Source of the DNA: Gammaproteobacteria bacterium
Lineage (GTDB): Bacteria > Pseudomonadota > Gammaproteobacteria > Steroidobacterales > Steroidobacteraceae
Direction of reading: 5' to 3'
NCBI GenBank assembly: GCA_016874055.1
Contig: VGVG01000012.1
Location: forward strand, 1-46,577
DNA length: 46,577 bases
The translations under genes were made by a program, and so were the position numbers. The notes below the pieces were generated by a model. It was not told the DNA's origin and made no database searches. It was given only the letters and a program-made list of their open reading frames with translations. Shown piece after piece: positions 1 through 8,617 of this stretch. Within the stretch, counting starts at the first letter, position 1. Every line of letters begins with the position of its first letter.

Positions 1-63
1 TGGACGAACATTAAACATGGACCACAAATACCGGGTCAGGTCACGCCGGCGTTGCGAGCTAGG

Positions 64-675
64 TCAGCGTCGCAGGCCAAATTCGACGAGATCGGCGGCC
101 GACTTGGCGATGTGCTGAAGACGTGAGTGACGGCTCCAGATGCAATAGCGTTTGCCTAACATAGTGGCCATGCCCATGAGCGCCCAGGCACGAACCTGCG
201 CGTCTCCGCGGCGAATCTGGCGACTATCTTCGGCAGCTCTCAGGCCCGCAGAATAGGCGCGCGCGAACTCTAAGTAATACTGTCGATGGGCCGCGGGCAC
301 CGCGAATTGCGCCTCTTCGACAATCCGATACAAATTCGGGTGATCTTGCACGAACTCAAGATAGGCACGAAGCCCGATACGCTCGGCGTCGAGTCGGCGG
401 CGCGCGCCGCGTGTGGCTGCGTTTAGGTGGCGTCGCACGCGCTGGCCCATGCGCAGCACCAGCTCGTGCATGACTTCTTCTTTGCTGCGAAAGTAGATGT
501 AGAAAGTACCCTGTGCGACGCGCGCGGATCGTGTCATCGACGCCACGGAGGCTACGGCGAAACCCTTGGCGCCGATTTCTCGTTCGGCCGCCGCTAGTAT
601 GCGTTCACGGGTCTCGGCACCCCGTTGGGTGCGCGGAGGCCGCGGCGTCGTCGATTGGCGTGCCAGAGGTTTCAT
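64..675 (-). CDS. TetR/AcrR-family transcriptional regulator
   Basis: A 203-residue TetR-type repressor. Residues about 22-68 form the N-terminal helix-turn-helix domain, with the family-typical stretch GTFYIYFRSKEEVM around residues 56-69. The rest is a helical ligand-binding domain too divergent to name an effector. The frame stays open upstream to 903, but that extension is low-complexity and would cross the operator region; the ATG at 675 places the HTH where TetR proteins carry it, so I chose it. No strong ribosome binding site is visible. The gene is divergent from the SDR gene at 882, and a 21-bp palindrome at 801-821 lies between them; a near copy stands upstream of the KAS III-like gene. 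I infer it represses both units. Acyl-CoA or another lipid-like effector is plausible from context only. Confidence 0.85.
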   Translation of the reverse strand: MKPLARQSTTPRPPRTQRGAETRERILAAAEREIGAKGFAVASVASMTRSARVAQGTFYIYFRSKEEVMHELVLRMGQRVRRHLNAATRGARRRLDAERIGLRAYLEFVQDHPNLYRIVEEAQFAVPAAHRQYYLEFARAYSAGLRAAEDSRQIRRGDAQVRAWALMGMATMLGKRYCIWSRHSRLQHIAKSAADLVEFGLRR

Positions 676-800
676 GGCCAAGATGGTTGCAGGATGGCGC
701 GACGCTGTCAAAAGCGTGAGGGCGCGGCGGGTGATGCGGTAGCGGACGGCGTCACTTGGCGGTGGCATCGAGTCGACTCGAACGGCGCAAAATCCATACA

Positions 801-821
801 TGACACATGAGTCATATCTCA
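801..821. promoter_or_regulatory. Predicted TetR operator, copy 1
   Basis: A 21-bp imperfect palindrome with arms TGACACA and TATCTCA around a 7-base centre TGAGTCA. It lies in the divergent tetR/SDR intergenic region. The copy at 8618-8638 matches it at 18 of 21 positions, and the flanking AC before the left arm is also shared. Its place between the divergent genes is typical of TetR autoregulation. Binding is inferred. Confidence 0.6.
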
Positions 822-881
822 TGCAAAATAGTGCTCTTCGCCGTGTCGTCGCAACGGCGGCATTCAGGATTGGGAGCAGTC

Positions 882-1703
882 GTGAGCGATTCGGACAAGA
901 CACACGCCGCCGTCAAGAGTAACGGAAGTATCGCTGAGGGGCCGCACACGCGCGGAAAATCCGTGGTCGTTACCGGCGCCGGCCGAGGGATTGGGCGCGC
1001 CATCGCACTTCATTTTGCTCGCCGTGGGGCACGCTTGGCATTGCTCGATCGCGACGAGCGAGGTCTGCGGGAAACCCACAAATTGTGCGCGCCGCAGGCC
1101 GATCAGGCGCGCTGCTTCCCGGTCGACGTGACCGACGAATCCGCCGTTCAAGACGTTTTTTCCGTCGTTGTGAGTACGTGGGGATTGCTCGACGTACTCG
1201 TGAACAATGCAGGGATCGTACGCGACAAGCTGCTGTTGAAGGTTGATTCGGGTCAGATCGTCAACCGTATGTCGCTTGCCGATTGGCAGTCGGTTTTGTC
1301 GGTCAACCTTACCGGGGTCTTTCTTTGCGGCCGCGAGGCCGCAACAGTGATGGTGGAGACAAAATCGCGGGGCGTCATCATCAACCTGTCGAGCATCAGC
1401 CGTGCCGGCAATGTCGGTCAGAGCAACTATGGTGCCGCGAAAGCCGGGGTTGCCGCACTAACAGTGGTCTGGACCAAGGAACTCGCACGATTCGGAATTC
1501 GGGTGGGCGCCATCGCTCCAGGCTTTGTCCGCACGGACATGACTGCGTACATGAAACCCGAAGCGTTGCAACGGGCGCTCGCGCCCGTCCCCATCGGACG
1601 TTTGGGTGAGCCGGCCGAGATTTCCGCCGCCGTGCAATTTATCGTCGAAAACGAATTCTTTACCGGCCGCTGCTTGGAGGTGGATGGCGGCCTGCGCATG
1701 TGA
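882..1703 (+). CDS. SDR-family oxidoreductase (FabG-like)
   Basis: A 273-residue classical short-chain dehydrogenase/reductase that should interconvert a ketone and a hydroxyl group using NAD(P)H. With the GTG start at 882, the cofactor motif TGAGRGIG is at residues 31-38, NNAG at 108-111, the tetrad Asn at 142, catalytic Ser at 170, and Tyr183 and Lys187 in the YxxxK motif. The C-terminal FTGRCLEVDGG is typical of FabG-type enzymes. The frame opens at an ATG at 807, but that lies inside the predicted operator; the GTG at 882 has GGGAG five bases upstream and is preferred. The enzyme has a longer N-terminus than FabG, about 25 residues before the Rossmann strand. It is divergent from the TetR gene. 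Substrate unknown; a beta-hydroxyacyl or alcohol substrate fits the neighbouring lipid genes. Confidence 0.88.
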   Translation: MSDSDKTHAAVKSNGSIAEGPHTRGKSVVVTGAGRGIGRAIALHFARRGARLALLDRDERGLRETHKLCAPQADQARCFPVDVTDESAVQDVFSVVVSTWGLLDVLVNNAGIVRDKLLLKVDSGQIVNRMSLADWQSVLSVNLTGVFLCGREAATVMVETKSRGVIINLSSISRAGNVGQSNYGAAKAGVAALTVVWTKELARFGIRVGAIAPGFVRTDMTAYMKPEALQRALAPVPIGRLGEPAEISAAVQFIVENEFFTGRCLEVDGGLRM

Positions 1704-1992
1704 TCGCTTGAGGGCTACCCACCGGGCCGCCGCGGCGTGCGTCTGTCCCGTTCGGCCGTCGCTGCCAGGGTTGCTAGCGATGTACCGATGAGTTCGCGGG
1801 CGGGTATTGGATTCTGGCAATTGATCAGTTGATTATGCCGAGCCGCACATGCCTACAGTCCTAACACAGCCCACTTACCCAACGCCTCGAGAGTGGCACG
1901 ATCGACTTCTATTCTCGCTGCCATTTTTCGCACGGCGAACGCAAACGTCCGAAGCGCGAATCTCGACTGGCACTCGAGGATTCATTGGAGCC

Positions 1993-2955
1993 CTATGTGG
2001 CGAGTCGGCGCGCGAGCCAGTTCGATGATTGGTCCAATGCCTCACGTCCGATTCGGAGCGTGCCCGCGAAGGACACGAAGCCGTGTATGGTCGATTCGTA
2101 GCAACGGTAGTCGGTTGGTACACCCGCGCTGCGGAGTATGTCGCAATATGCGGCCCCTTCGTCTCGCAGCGGATCGAATCCTGCTGTGACAATCAACGTT
2201 GGCGGCAGGCCCGACACGTCCGGCGTGCGCAACGGCGACACGCGAGGCGCCGTCACGTCATCCTCGGCATGGAGGTAGCGACTCGCGGCCTCATCAATTC
2301 CTCGTTGCGAGAGAAAGTACTCACCACCGCCGAACTGGCTGCGGGAGGGAAAGAGCGGATCCGATGCCAGCGTGAGCAGCGGATAGAACAGCACTTGCGC
2401 GGCGAGCGGGGGGTCGCCGGCGCCACGGTCCTCCAGGCAGACCACCGTGGCCAAGGTACCGCCGCAGCTGTCTCCACCGATCGCGATGCGTCGTGGATTA
2501 ACGCCGAATCGCTCGGCGGTGTTGCGAAACCACGCGAGCGCGCGTGAGAGGTCGGAGATTTGACTGGGAAACTTGTGTTCCGGCGCGAGTCGATACGCGA
2601 CGCTGGCGACGACAATTCCCGCACGGGCGCAGATCCAACGCATCACCGTGTCGTAGGAGTCGAGCGAACCGAGCGACCAACCACCGCCGTGCGCAAAGAC
2701 GAGCGCGCCTACGCCGCTGGTGCGCGGCCGCGGATGGCGCGGCCGGTAGTAGATGCGGCAGGGTATGCGCTCGCCTTGGGATGTCGGCGCGTGACAATCG
2801 ATCACTTCACCCACCTCTACCGCCTTCGGCCCGAGCTTGATGAAGAGATCTTCAAAGGCGCGACGCGAATCCGCAACGCTCATCTCCTCAATCGGCTGGC
2901 CAGGTGCCCCCGCCGCAGCCTCGAGGAACAGGCGCGTATCGAGATCCAATGCCAT
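1993..2955 (-). CDS. Alpha/beta hydrolase, HSL-type esterase/lipase
   Basis: A 320-residue carboxylester hydrolase of the hormone-sensitive-lipase (bacterial family IV) group. The oxyanion-hole motif HGGGW is at residues 89-93, YRLAPE at 121-126 and the nucleophile motif GDSCGG at 161-166 (Ser163). The acid is probably Asp261 in GFDPLRDE and the base His291 in IHGF. No signal peptide is seen, so it probably acts in the cytoplasm on short- or medium-chain esters. The start codon lies five bases after the stop of the TonB-dependent receptor, so the two are almost certainly co-transcribed; this suggests the receptor imports an ester or a product that needs ester cleavage. The 289 bases between this gene and the SDR gene (1704-1992) show no convincing gene or terminator. 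Confidence 0.9.
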   Translation of the reverse strand: MALDLDTRLFLEAAAGAPGQPIEEMSVADSRRAFEDLFIKLGPKAVEVGEVIDCHAPTSQGERIPCRIYYRPRHPRPRTSGVGALVFAHGGGWSLGSLDSYDTVMRWICARAGIVVASVAYRLAPEHKFPSQISDLSRALAWFRNTAERFGVNPRRIAIGGDSCGGTLATVVCLEDRGAGDPPLAAQVLFYPLLTLASDPLFPSRSQFGGGEYFLSQRGIDEAASRYLHAEDDVTAPRVSPLRTPDVSGLPPTLIVTAGFDPLRDEGAAYCDILRSAGVPTDYRCYESTIHGFVSFAGTLRIGREALDQSSNWLARRLAT

Positions 2956-2960
2956 CGGGC

Positions 2961-5234
2961 CTAGTACTGCCAGCGAACCGTCAATCCGTACGTGCGCGGA
3001 TCGCCGAAGTAGCCGAGCTGGTATCCTAGCGAATCACTGAGATCAAACCCGTGCGTGACGTAGCGCTTGTCACCCAAGTTCTTGCCCACGGCCGCGACGC
3101 GCCAGTTGCCGGCAGCAGACTCCCAGCCAATAGACGCGTTGAACAGGGTGAAGCCATTTTGCGCGAGTACTTCGCTCGAACTGACGACCGGATAGGTCTT
3201 CGACCGATAGCTGATATCCGAACCAAACGTCAGACGGCCCTCGCCAATTGGAACCACGAATGTCGGCGACAAACGTGCGGTAACTTTAGGTGCATTGACG
3301 AGCTTGCGCTGGCCGCTGATGTCCTGGCCACCAGGTCCGATGTACTTGTCGTATTCGCTGTCGAGCAGTCCGACCGCTGCGCTGAGCGTGAATTGATCCG
3401 TGAGGCGCGCATTCAGCTCAATATCAACGCCCTGCATGGTCGCGGCGCCGGCGTTCGTAAACAGCGCGGCGAAGTTTCCATTCTGATCGGCAACGAAGCT
3501 CGAGAGCTGCAAATTCTTGTAGTCATTATAAAACGCCGCCACATTCAATGTTGTTCGACCGCCGGCAAATGTGGATTTCAGGCCGACTTCATAGGCCCAC
3601 AGCGTCTCGGGATCGTAGGGCGCTGCTTGGGCCGCCGTGTTCGAGCGACCATCGAATCCGCCGCTCTTGAACCCGCGGCTCGCGCTGACATATCCCAGCA
3701 TTGAGTCGCTGAACTTGTACTCAAGCCCTGCTCGCGGTGAAACACTCGACCAATCACCATCCGTGTCGATGGAGGTAATTTGCAGACCGCTTCCGAGCGG
3801 CACCGGAAAAGGTGTCGTGGGAGCGAAAAACTCCTGCGTGCGCCTGAAGTCCTTCTCTTCCTTGGTGTATCGAATACCGAGCGTTGAAGACAATCGATCA
3901 TTGAATTTCCACGTGAACTGACCGTAGCCGGCATAGCTGCGATTCACCTGATCATTGACCGAGCCTGTGATCAACTGGATGGCTGGGCCGAAGAGCCCGC
4001 TGATTGTGAAGTCGGTCTCACGAAACCAGTAAAGCCCCGCCACGCCGTCCACGCGTTCGCCATCAAAGCTCAGCTGCAGTTCCTGGCTGCGCTGATCTTG
4101 ATCCTCATTGACGTACACGCCGAAGAATGCGAGCGCCGTCGCGTCCAGGTCGAGCTCGGTGTCGTACTGCATCTCGCGATAGGCGGTAATCGACTTAAGC
4201 GTGAGCTGATCGTTCAGTTCCCAGGTGAGCGTGGCGGAGGCGCCTAGTACGTCGAGATCATCGCGGCCGGCGAAATCGGCATCGACTCTGAACGGATCCG
4301 TGTTGGGAGGAACGACGCCGAACACTGGTGTCATACGCGCCGGCGTGCGCGACGTGCGCGGAGAGTTCTTGGATTGATCAACCGCGATCACAAGGTCGAT
4401 CGCATCGGACAATGAACCGCGAATCGCGGCCCGCCACGCGAACGTGTCTTGATCGCCATCGTCGCGCCCGGTGACCGAATTTTCCGCGTAACCGTCGCGT
4501 TCGATTTTCGCTGCCGACACTCGCGCCGCCCAGCGATCGCCAATTGGCAAGTTACCCACCGCCTTGATCTCGCGGCGCGAATGGTTGCCGCCGGTGGCTT
4601 CCAGGCGCAGTTCCGGGCTCGAGCTCGGCGCGTTTGTCACGAACTTGACGGCACCTCCGATGGTATTTCGGCCATACAAGGTTCCTTGCGGGCCACGCAA
4701 CACTTCGATGCGTTGGGCGTCGATCACATCGAGAAAGGAACCTTGCGCGCGACCTAAGTACACATCGTCGATGTAAATGCCGACGCCTGGGTCGGCAAAT
4801 GCCAACGAATCGACCTGACCGACGCCGCGCAGATACACCACTGCATTCTTCGCATCACCCACGTGCAGCGACAGATTCGGTACGGCGGATTCGATATCCG
4901 CCAAGTTGTTGGCCCCGCCGCGCTCGAGCGCTTGAGCGCCGATCGCGGTCACAGCGCTTGGGACGTCTTGTAGGCGCTCGTCGCGACGTCGCGCAGTCAC
5001 CACGATCGCCTGCATATCCTCGGCCACCGTATCCTCGGCTTGCGTGGCGCCGGCTTGGTTAACATTTGCCGCGGGCGATTCTGCTTGCTGCGCCTGCGCG
5101 GCGTAGTGCGCGAATGTCCAGATACACGACACTATCCACGCGAGTGTCGACGCGCTAACAATCTTTTGATCTCGCGCCGCGTGCCGATCGCTGGGCGCGT
5201 CATCGCGGTTTGGGAACTCGATACCGGGACTCAC
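2961..5234 (-). CDS. TonB-dependent outer-membrane receptor
   Basis: A 757-residue receptor that would import a ligand across the outer membrane using TonB-ExbBD energy. Residues 1-48 look like a long signal peptide ending in AQA, a possible TonB box QAIVVTA is at 75-81, and the plug follows from about 85 (LQDVPSAVTAIGAQALE) with GTLYGRNTIGGAVKF near its end. The rest is a beta-barrel, including GFKSGGFDGR, and ends in the aromatic residue expected of outer-membrane proteins (WQY). The start is GTG, supported by GGAGG six bases upstream. The sequence resembles the large sphingomonad/Steroidobacter/Caulobacter-type receptor groups used for organic substrates rather than the well-known siderophore receptors, but the ligand cannot be read from it. 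It probably forms an operon with the downstream esterase. Palindromes at 5281-5296 and 5336-5350 are candidate control sites. Confidence 0.92.
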   Translation of the reverse strand: MSPGIEFPNRDDAPSDRHAARDQKIVSASTLAWIVSCIWTFAHYAAQAQQAESPAANVNQAGATQAEDTVAEDMQAIVVTARRRDERLQDVPSAVTAIGAQALERGGANNLADIESAVPNLSLHVGDAKNAVVYLRGVGQVDSLAFADPGVGIYIDDVYLGRAQGSFLDVIDAQRIEVLRGPQGTLYGRNTIGGAVKFVTNAPSSSPELRLEATGGNHSRREIKAVGNLPIGDRWAARVSAAKIERDGYAENSVTGRDDGDQDTFAWRAAIRGSLSDAIDLVIAVDQSKNSPRTSRTPARMTPVFGVVPPNTDPFRVDADFAGRDDLDVLGASATLTWELNDQLTLKSITAYREMQYDTELDLDATALAFFGVYVNEDQDQRSQELQLSFDGERVDGVAGLYWFRETDFTISGLFGPAIQLITGSVNDQVNRSYAGYGQFTWKFNDRLSSTLGIRYTKEEKDFRRTQEFFAPTTPFPVPLGSGLQITSIDTDGDWSSVSPRAGLEYKFSDSMLGYVSASRGFKSGGFDGRSNTAAQAAPYDPETLWAYEVGLKSTFAGGRTTLNVAAFYNDYKNLQLSSFVADQNGNFAALFTNAGAATMQGVDIELNARLTDQFTLSAAVGLLDSEYDKYIGPGGQDISGQRKLVNAPKVTARLSPTFVVPIGEGRLTFGSDISYRSKTYPVVSSSEVLAQNGFTLFNASIGWESAAGNWRVAAVGKNLGDKRYVTHGFDLSDSLGYQLGYFGDPRTYGLTVRWQY

Positions 5235-5280
5235 GCTGCACCTCCGCCGAATTGTGACCGCCCGCCTCTAGGGCGCATGG

Positions 5281-5296
5281 CGCAAATATTATTGCG
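5281..5296. promoter_or_regulatory. Palindromic element upstream of the TonB receptor, site A
   Basis: An inverted repeat, CGCAA and TTGCG separated by six A/T bases, 47 bases upstream of the receptor start codon. It shares the pattern GCAAATATT followed by GCGGGT with site B at 5336-5350. The two centres are about 55 bases apart, roughly five helical turns, which suggests cooperative binding of a dimeric regulator. The nearby winged-helix protein (5460-5894) is a candidate, by proximity only. Confidence 0.4.
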
Positions 5297-5335
5297 GGTC
5301 AGTCGGTGCATAACCTGCGATTGCCGCGAATATGT

Positions 5336-5350
5336 CCGCAAATATTGCGG
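5336..5350. promoter_or_regulatory. Palindromic element upstream of the TonB receptor, site B
   Basis: Inverted repeat CCGCAA / TTGCGG around a three-base centre ATA. It is the stronger of the two related palindromes in the 225-bp space between the receptor gene and the winged-helix gene. That space otherwise shows no gene. Confidence 0.4.
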
Positions 5351-5459
5351 GTATTTTGCATGCCGCGGTGTAGCGCCGTCCGCGCGCCCATCCGCGTACC
5401 CTCAGAGGGCCTCCGCCCCGATGACGAGTGGGCGAAGAAAGTGGACTCTGGCGCCAGAG

Positions 5460-5894
5460 TCAGCGCAGGATCGAGCGCATCGTCGCCATTGTGCGATTGA
5501 TATGGCCACGCATCGCGGCCTCGAGGCGGGCGCTCGGAATGACGACCGCACTGCGTTTGTCGACTTCCGTGCGCCGCTTCTCCAGGTACCCGTCGAGCAC
5601 GGCGCGTTTGATGCGGGCTTCGCGTGTGCGATTCGACCCCGTGCGCATGATTTTACAAGCATCGCTTACGGTTAACGGAGTGCCACGCCAATCGTTGAGT
5701 AGACAGCCGACAAACAGGTACCAGTACTCCTGCGTAAAGTAGCTCTCACGGTTGCCGAACGTGCGATCCCAGTCGCGCGCGTACTCCATCAGCGCTTCCG
5801 CCCATTGCAGGGCGGCATGGTCGACCGGTGTCACGACGCAGACCTTGGCTCGTTGAGTTGGCTGTGGGCGCAATAGGTTTGATGCGAGTTCCAT
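5460..5894 (-). CDS. Small winged-helix (MarR-like) DNA-binding protein
   Basis: A 144-residue protein. Residues about 72-120 read as a winged helix-turn-helix: a recognition-helix-like segment TGSNRTREARIKRAVLDGYL followed by a wing with basic and acidic residues (KRRTEVDKRSAVVI), the pattern seen in MarR-type regulators. The N-terminal half, rich in Trp and Tyr (WDRTFGNRESYFTQEYWYL), is probably the dimerisation part. The frame extends to 5972, but the ATG at 5894 has GGGAG seven bases upstream and avoids overlap with the ligase gene. It follows the ligase gene by 46 bases and so may be the last gene of the KAS III/ligase operon, while also lying just upstream of the receptor operon. Function as a regulator is inferred; similarity to MarR is weak outside the wing. 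Confidence 0.65.
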   Translation of the reverse strand: MELASNLLRPQPTQRAKVCVVTPVDHAALQWAEALMEYARDWDRTFGNRESYFTQEYWYLFVGCLLNDWRGTPLTVSDACKIMRTGSNRTREARIKRAVLDGYLEKRRTEVDKRSAVVIPSARLEAAMRGHINRTMATMRSILR

Positions 5895-5940
5895 GTTCAT
5901 TCTCCCAGCGAGGTTCGGCAGCGATGGGACTCTTCTTTGC

Positions 5941-7491
5941 TCACCGCGAGCCGCCGTTCCGCACCAGCTCACGCTTTAGGATCTTTCCCGCTGCAGACAT
6001 TGGTAGTACATCGGCGAACACGAGCTGCTTGGGCACTTTGTAGCGCGCCAACCGCTCACCACAGAAATCCAGCAGTTCCCGAGGCGTCGTGTCGGCCCCC
6101 GGTTTCAGGACGACGATCGCATGTCCTGCTTCGCCCCACGACGGGTCGGGAATGCCGATTACGGCGCACTGTGCGACTTGTGGATGCTCATACAGGACGT
6201 TCTCGATCTCAACGGGGTACACGTTCTCGCCACCCGAGACAAACATGTCTTTCTTGCGATCGACGATGAAGTAGAAACCATCCCGGGACATACGGGCCAG
6301 ATCCCCCGTGTGGAACCAACCCTCGGCATCGACGGCCGCAGATGAGGCTCGCGGGTCGTTGTAGTAGCCGGAGCAATGCACCGGCCCGCGCAACACCAAC
6401 TCGCCGACGTATTCGGGCGGAAGGGGTCGATTAGTCTCGTCGACGATTTGCGCATCGACGAAGTAGTTAGGCATGCCAACGCTGCCCGCATGGCTCTCGG
6501 CGAAGCGCGCTGCTAGCGAGAACACGCCAGGGCCGAACTCCGTCATCCCGAATCCCTGTTTGAAGGCCACGCCGTGCCGGTCGCGATAGGCCTTCAGAAC
6601 TGGAAGCGGAAGCGGCGCGCCGCCGCTCGTCAGGAAACGGACCTTCCGAAAAGAAGTCCGCGCAAATTCACTGCAATTCATCATTAGCTGATATTGGGTA
6701 GGAACACAGAACAGGATCGATATGTTCTCGCGCTCGATGAGCTGCAGCATCTCGGGCGCGGACCATTTTTTCATGATGACCACTGTGCCGCCGAGCGTGA
6801 GCAGAGGCAACGTATATACGAGCAAGCCGCCGGTGTGAAACATCGGAGTGTGAGTAATGGTGATGTCGCCTCGCTCGAGTTCGTGTATCACCGTGTTCAG
6901 TGTGTTCCACGCGATCATGCGGTGTGAGATTTGCGCCGCTTTTGGCGATCCCGTAGTGCCGCCCGTAAAGAGCAGGCAGGCAATCGCTTCCTCCGCGACG
7001 AGTTCGCAGGACACGGGTTCGGCCGACTGCTCAGCACACACCGTGTCAAAGTGCAGGCTCCGTTCGATGGCGTTGCCATCGAGATGCAACAGGTGCGTGA
7101 TCGCAATCGGCGGCTGCTGATCATCGCTCAACGCTCGGGCCACATTTTCGGCAAACTCTTCCGCGTAAACCAGAACCGTTGGCCGCGTCATGCGCAATTG
7201 TGTCGCGAGCTCACGCCAGTGGTTGCGCCAGTTATAAGGAACGAAAATTGCGCCGATCTTGGCGCTCGCGAAAAAAAGATCCAAGTACTCGACGCCGTTG
7301 TAGGCCAGAATCGCGACGCGATCGCCTACCCCGACACCCGCCACGCGACGCAACCAGTTTGCGAACCGATTGGCCCGCCGATTGAGCGCCGCGTACGTGA
7401 ACCGCCCCGCTTCTCCTTTGGCGAGGTCAACGACGGCCAGGGCCTCAGGCCAATATCGCTCACCGCGCTCAAGCCAATTGCCGATGTACAT
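5941..7491 (-). CDS. AMP-dependent acyl-CoA synthetase/ligase (ANL superfamily)
   Basis: A 516-residue adenylate-forming enzyme that should activate a carboxylic acid with ATP and join it to CoA. The P-loop FTGGTTGSPK is at residues 175-184, the adenine/acyl-site motif GFGMTE at 313-318, GWFHTGDLA at 391-399, the hinge DRKKDMFVSGGENVYPVEIE at 411-430, and the C-terminal catalytic Lys at 503 in AGKILKREL. The length is normal for medium/long-chain or aryl CoA ligases. The frame extends to 7635, but the extra 48 residues would overlap the KAS III-like gene; ATG 7491 starts MYIGNWLERG, a normal family beginning, and leaves a 40-base gap. No clear ribosome binding site is seen. With the upstream KAS III-like gene it suggests the pathway first loads an acid onto CoA and then condenses it. 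The acid itself cannot be predicted. Confidence 0.9.
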   Translation of the reverse strand: MYIGNWLERGERYWPEALAVVDLAKGEAGRFTYAALNRRANRFANWLRRVAGVGVGDRVAILAYNGVEYLDLFFASAKIGAIFVPYNWRNHWRELATQLRMTRPTVLVYAEEFAENVARALSDDQQPPIAITHLLHLDGNAIERSLHFDTVCAEQSAEPVSCELVAEEAIACLLFTGGTTGSPKAAQISHRMIAWNTLNTVIHELERGDITITHTPMFHTGGLLVYTLPLLTLGGTVVIMKKWSAPEMLQLIERENISILFCVPTQYQLMMNCSEFARTSFRKVRFLTSGGAPLPLPVLKAYRDRHGVAFKQGFGMTEFGPGVFSLAARFAESHAGSVGMPNYFVDAQIVDETNRPLPPEYVGELVLRGPVHCSGYYNDPRASSAAVDAEGWFHTGDLARMSRDGFYFIVDRKKDMFVSGGENVYPVEIENVLYEHPQVAQCAVIGIPDPSWGEAGHAIVVLKPGADTTPRELLDFCGERLARYKVPKQLVFADVLPMSAAGKILKRELVRNGGSR

Positions 7492-7531
7492 ACGCGCAGT
7501 GTGGCGGAAAACTATTGACGCGACATCGATG

Positions 7532-8524
7532 CTAAGTCCAGCGCCACACCGACGCGGCCATGCTGACGCCACCGCCACTGGCGCAAAACACGACAACTGC
7601 GCCGGGTTGCGGGCCGCGCCCGTGCGTGATCGCATCGTCCAGTGCCATCACCACGCAGGGCGAGCCGGTGTATCCCCATTTGTCCATGACCCAGTGTGTC
7701 TTGCTCAGCGGCTGCCCGATCGTCTCCATGACTCGTTCAATAGTGCGCAGGTTGAGCTGCGTAAAGAGATAGAGACCTACATCGTCGAAGGTGAGTGATG
7801 CCTTGCTGAGCGCCCCGCGAATCAGTTCGGGCCAGTGTTCTGTATTGAAGTTGGCGGGGAATCTTTTCACAAATTCGACCTTGGGGGCGCCGCCCGATTT
7901 CACCGTATCCTCCGTGCATGGCCGTGCAGCGCCCCCATGGAAGATCCCGAGCGCATCGTAGTGATTACCCAGAGTCTTGAAATTGCTGCTGAGCCAACCC
8001 GGCTGGGCGCCGACACCGAGCACGGCTGCACCCGCGCCATCGGCAAACAAATTGGCGGTGGTCTTGTCGCGAATGTCCAAGAATCGACTCATTGCGTAGC
8101 CGCCCGCGACCAGGACGTACTTTGCGCCGACCTCGGTGCGCAGATAGCGCGCTCCTTGATCGAGCGCCGTTACCCAGCCGGCACAGGCGCTGTTGACATC
8201 AAAGCAGCCGGCACGGATCGCGCCGAGTTTGTGCTGCACAACCGCGGACGTCGCGGGGGACAGATAGTCCGGCGTGTCCGTGGACACGATGAGTAGGTCG
8301 AGATCTTGAGCGCCGATATCCGCACTCACGAGTGCCCGCCGCGCAGCTTCCGCTACCAGGTCCGAGGTGGTCTCACTTCGATCGAGCCAATGTCGGGAGC
8401 GAATACCCACGTTCTTGATCAGCCACTCACTGGTCGACTCACCGATCAAGGCATCGAGCTCGCTGTTGGTAACTACGCGGGCCGGCACGTGCGCTCCCGT
8501 GCCCAGAATCCTCACGGCTTGCAT
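7532..8524 (-). CDS. KAS III (FabH)-like condensing enzyme with altered active site
   Basis: A 330-residue thiolase-fold protein of the 3-oxoacyl-ACP synthase III family. The nucleophile is Cys114 in NSACAGW. In E. coli FabH the other active-site residues are His244 (HQAN) and Asn274 (GNT). Here the aligned positions, with the same 30-residue spacing, are Thr255 (FTQLN) and Tyr285 (WGYTGSP), so the decarboxylation pair is missing. The glycine-rich C-terminus ASGGGVSMAASVWRW is intact and there is no frameshift, so this looks like a working but divergent enzyme. It could use a different condensation or acyl-transfer mechanism, as related PqsD, OleA or CerJ-type proteins differ from FabH. It probably heads the operon with the ligase and winged-helix genes and has the predicted TetR operator 94 bases upstream of its ATG. 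Confidence 0.88.
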   Translation of the reverse strand: MQAVRILGTGAHVPARVVTNSELDALIGESTSEWLIKNVGIRSRHWLDRSETTSDLVAEAARRALVSADIGAQDLDLLIVSTDTPDYLSPATSAVVQHKLGAIRAGCFDVNSACAGWVTALDQGARYLRTEVGAKYVLVAGGYAMSRFLDIRDKTTANLFADGAGAAVLGVGAQPGWLSSNFKTLGNHYDALGIFHGGAARPCTEDTVKSGGAPKVEFVKRFPANFNTEHWPELIRGALSKASLTFDDVGLYLFTQLNLRTIERVMETIGQPLSKTHWVMDKWGYTGSPCVVMALDDAITHGRGPQPGAVVVFCASGGGVSMAASVWRWT

Positions 8525-8617
8525 GGTCAGATCATTCGGCGACGCGCGCTCAAGATGGCATTGTCATTTGGTTGCTCCAATTGAGTCAGCACAAGTAGTC
8601 GTACTCCGCGAACAACA

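Noticed and set aside
807-881. SDR start at the ATG at 807
   Set aside because: It falls inside the predicted operator and has no ribosome binding site; the GTG at 882 has one.
676-903. Longer TetR protein starting at 903
   Set aside because: The added 76 residues are low-complexity, start at GTG inside the SDR coding region, and would cross the operator; the ATG at 675 fits the family.
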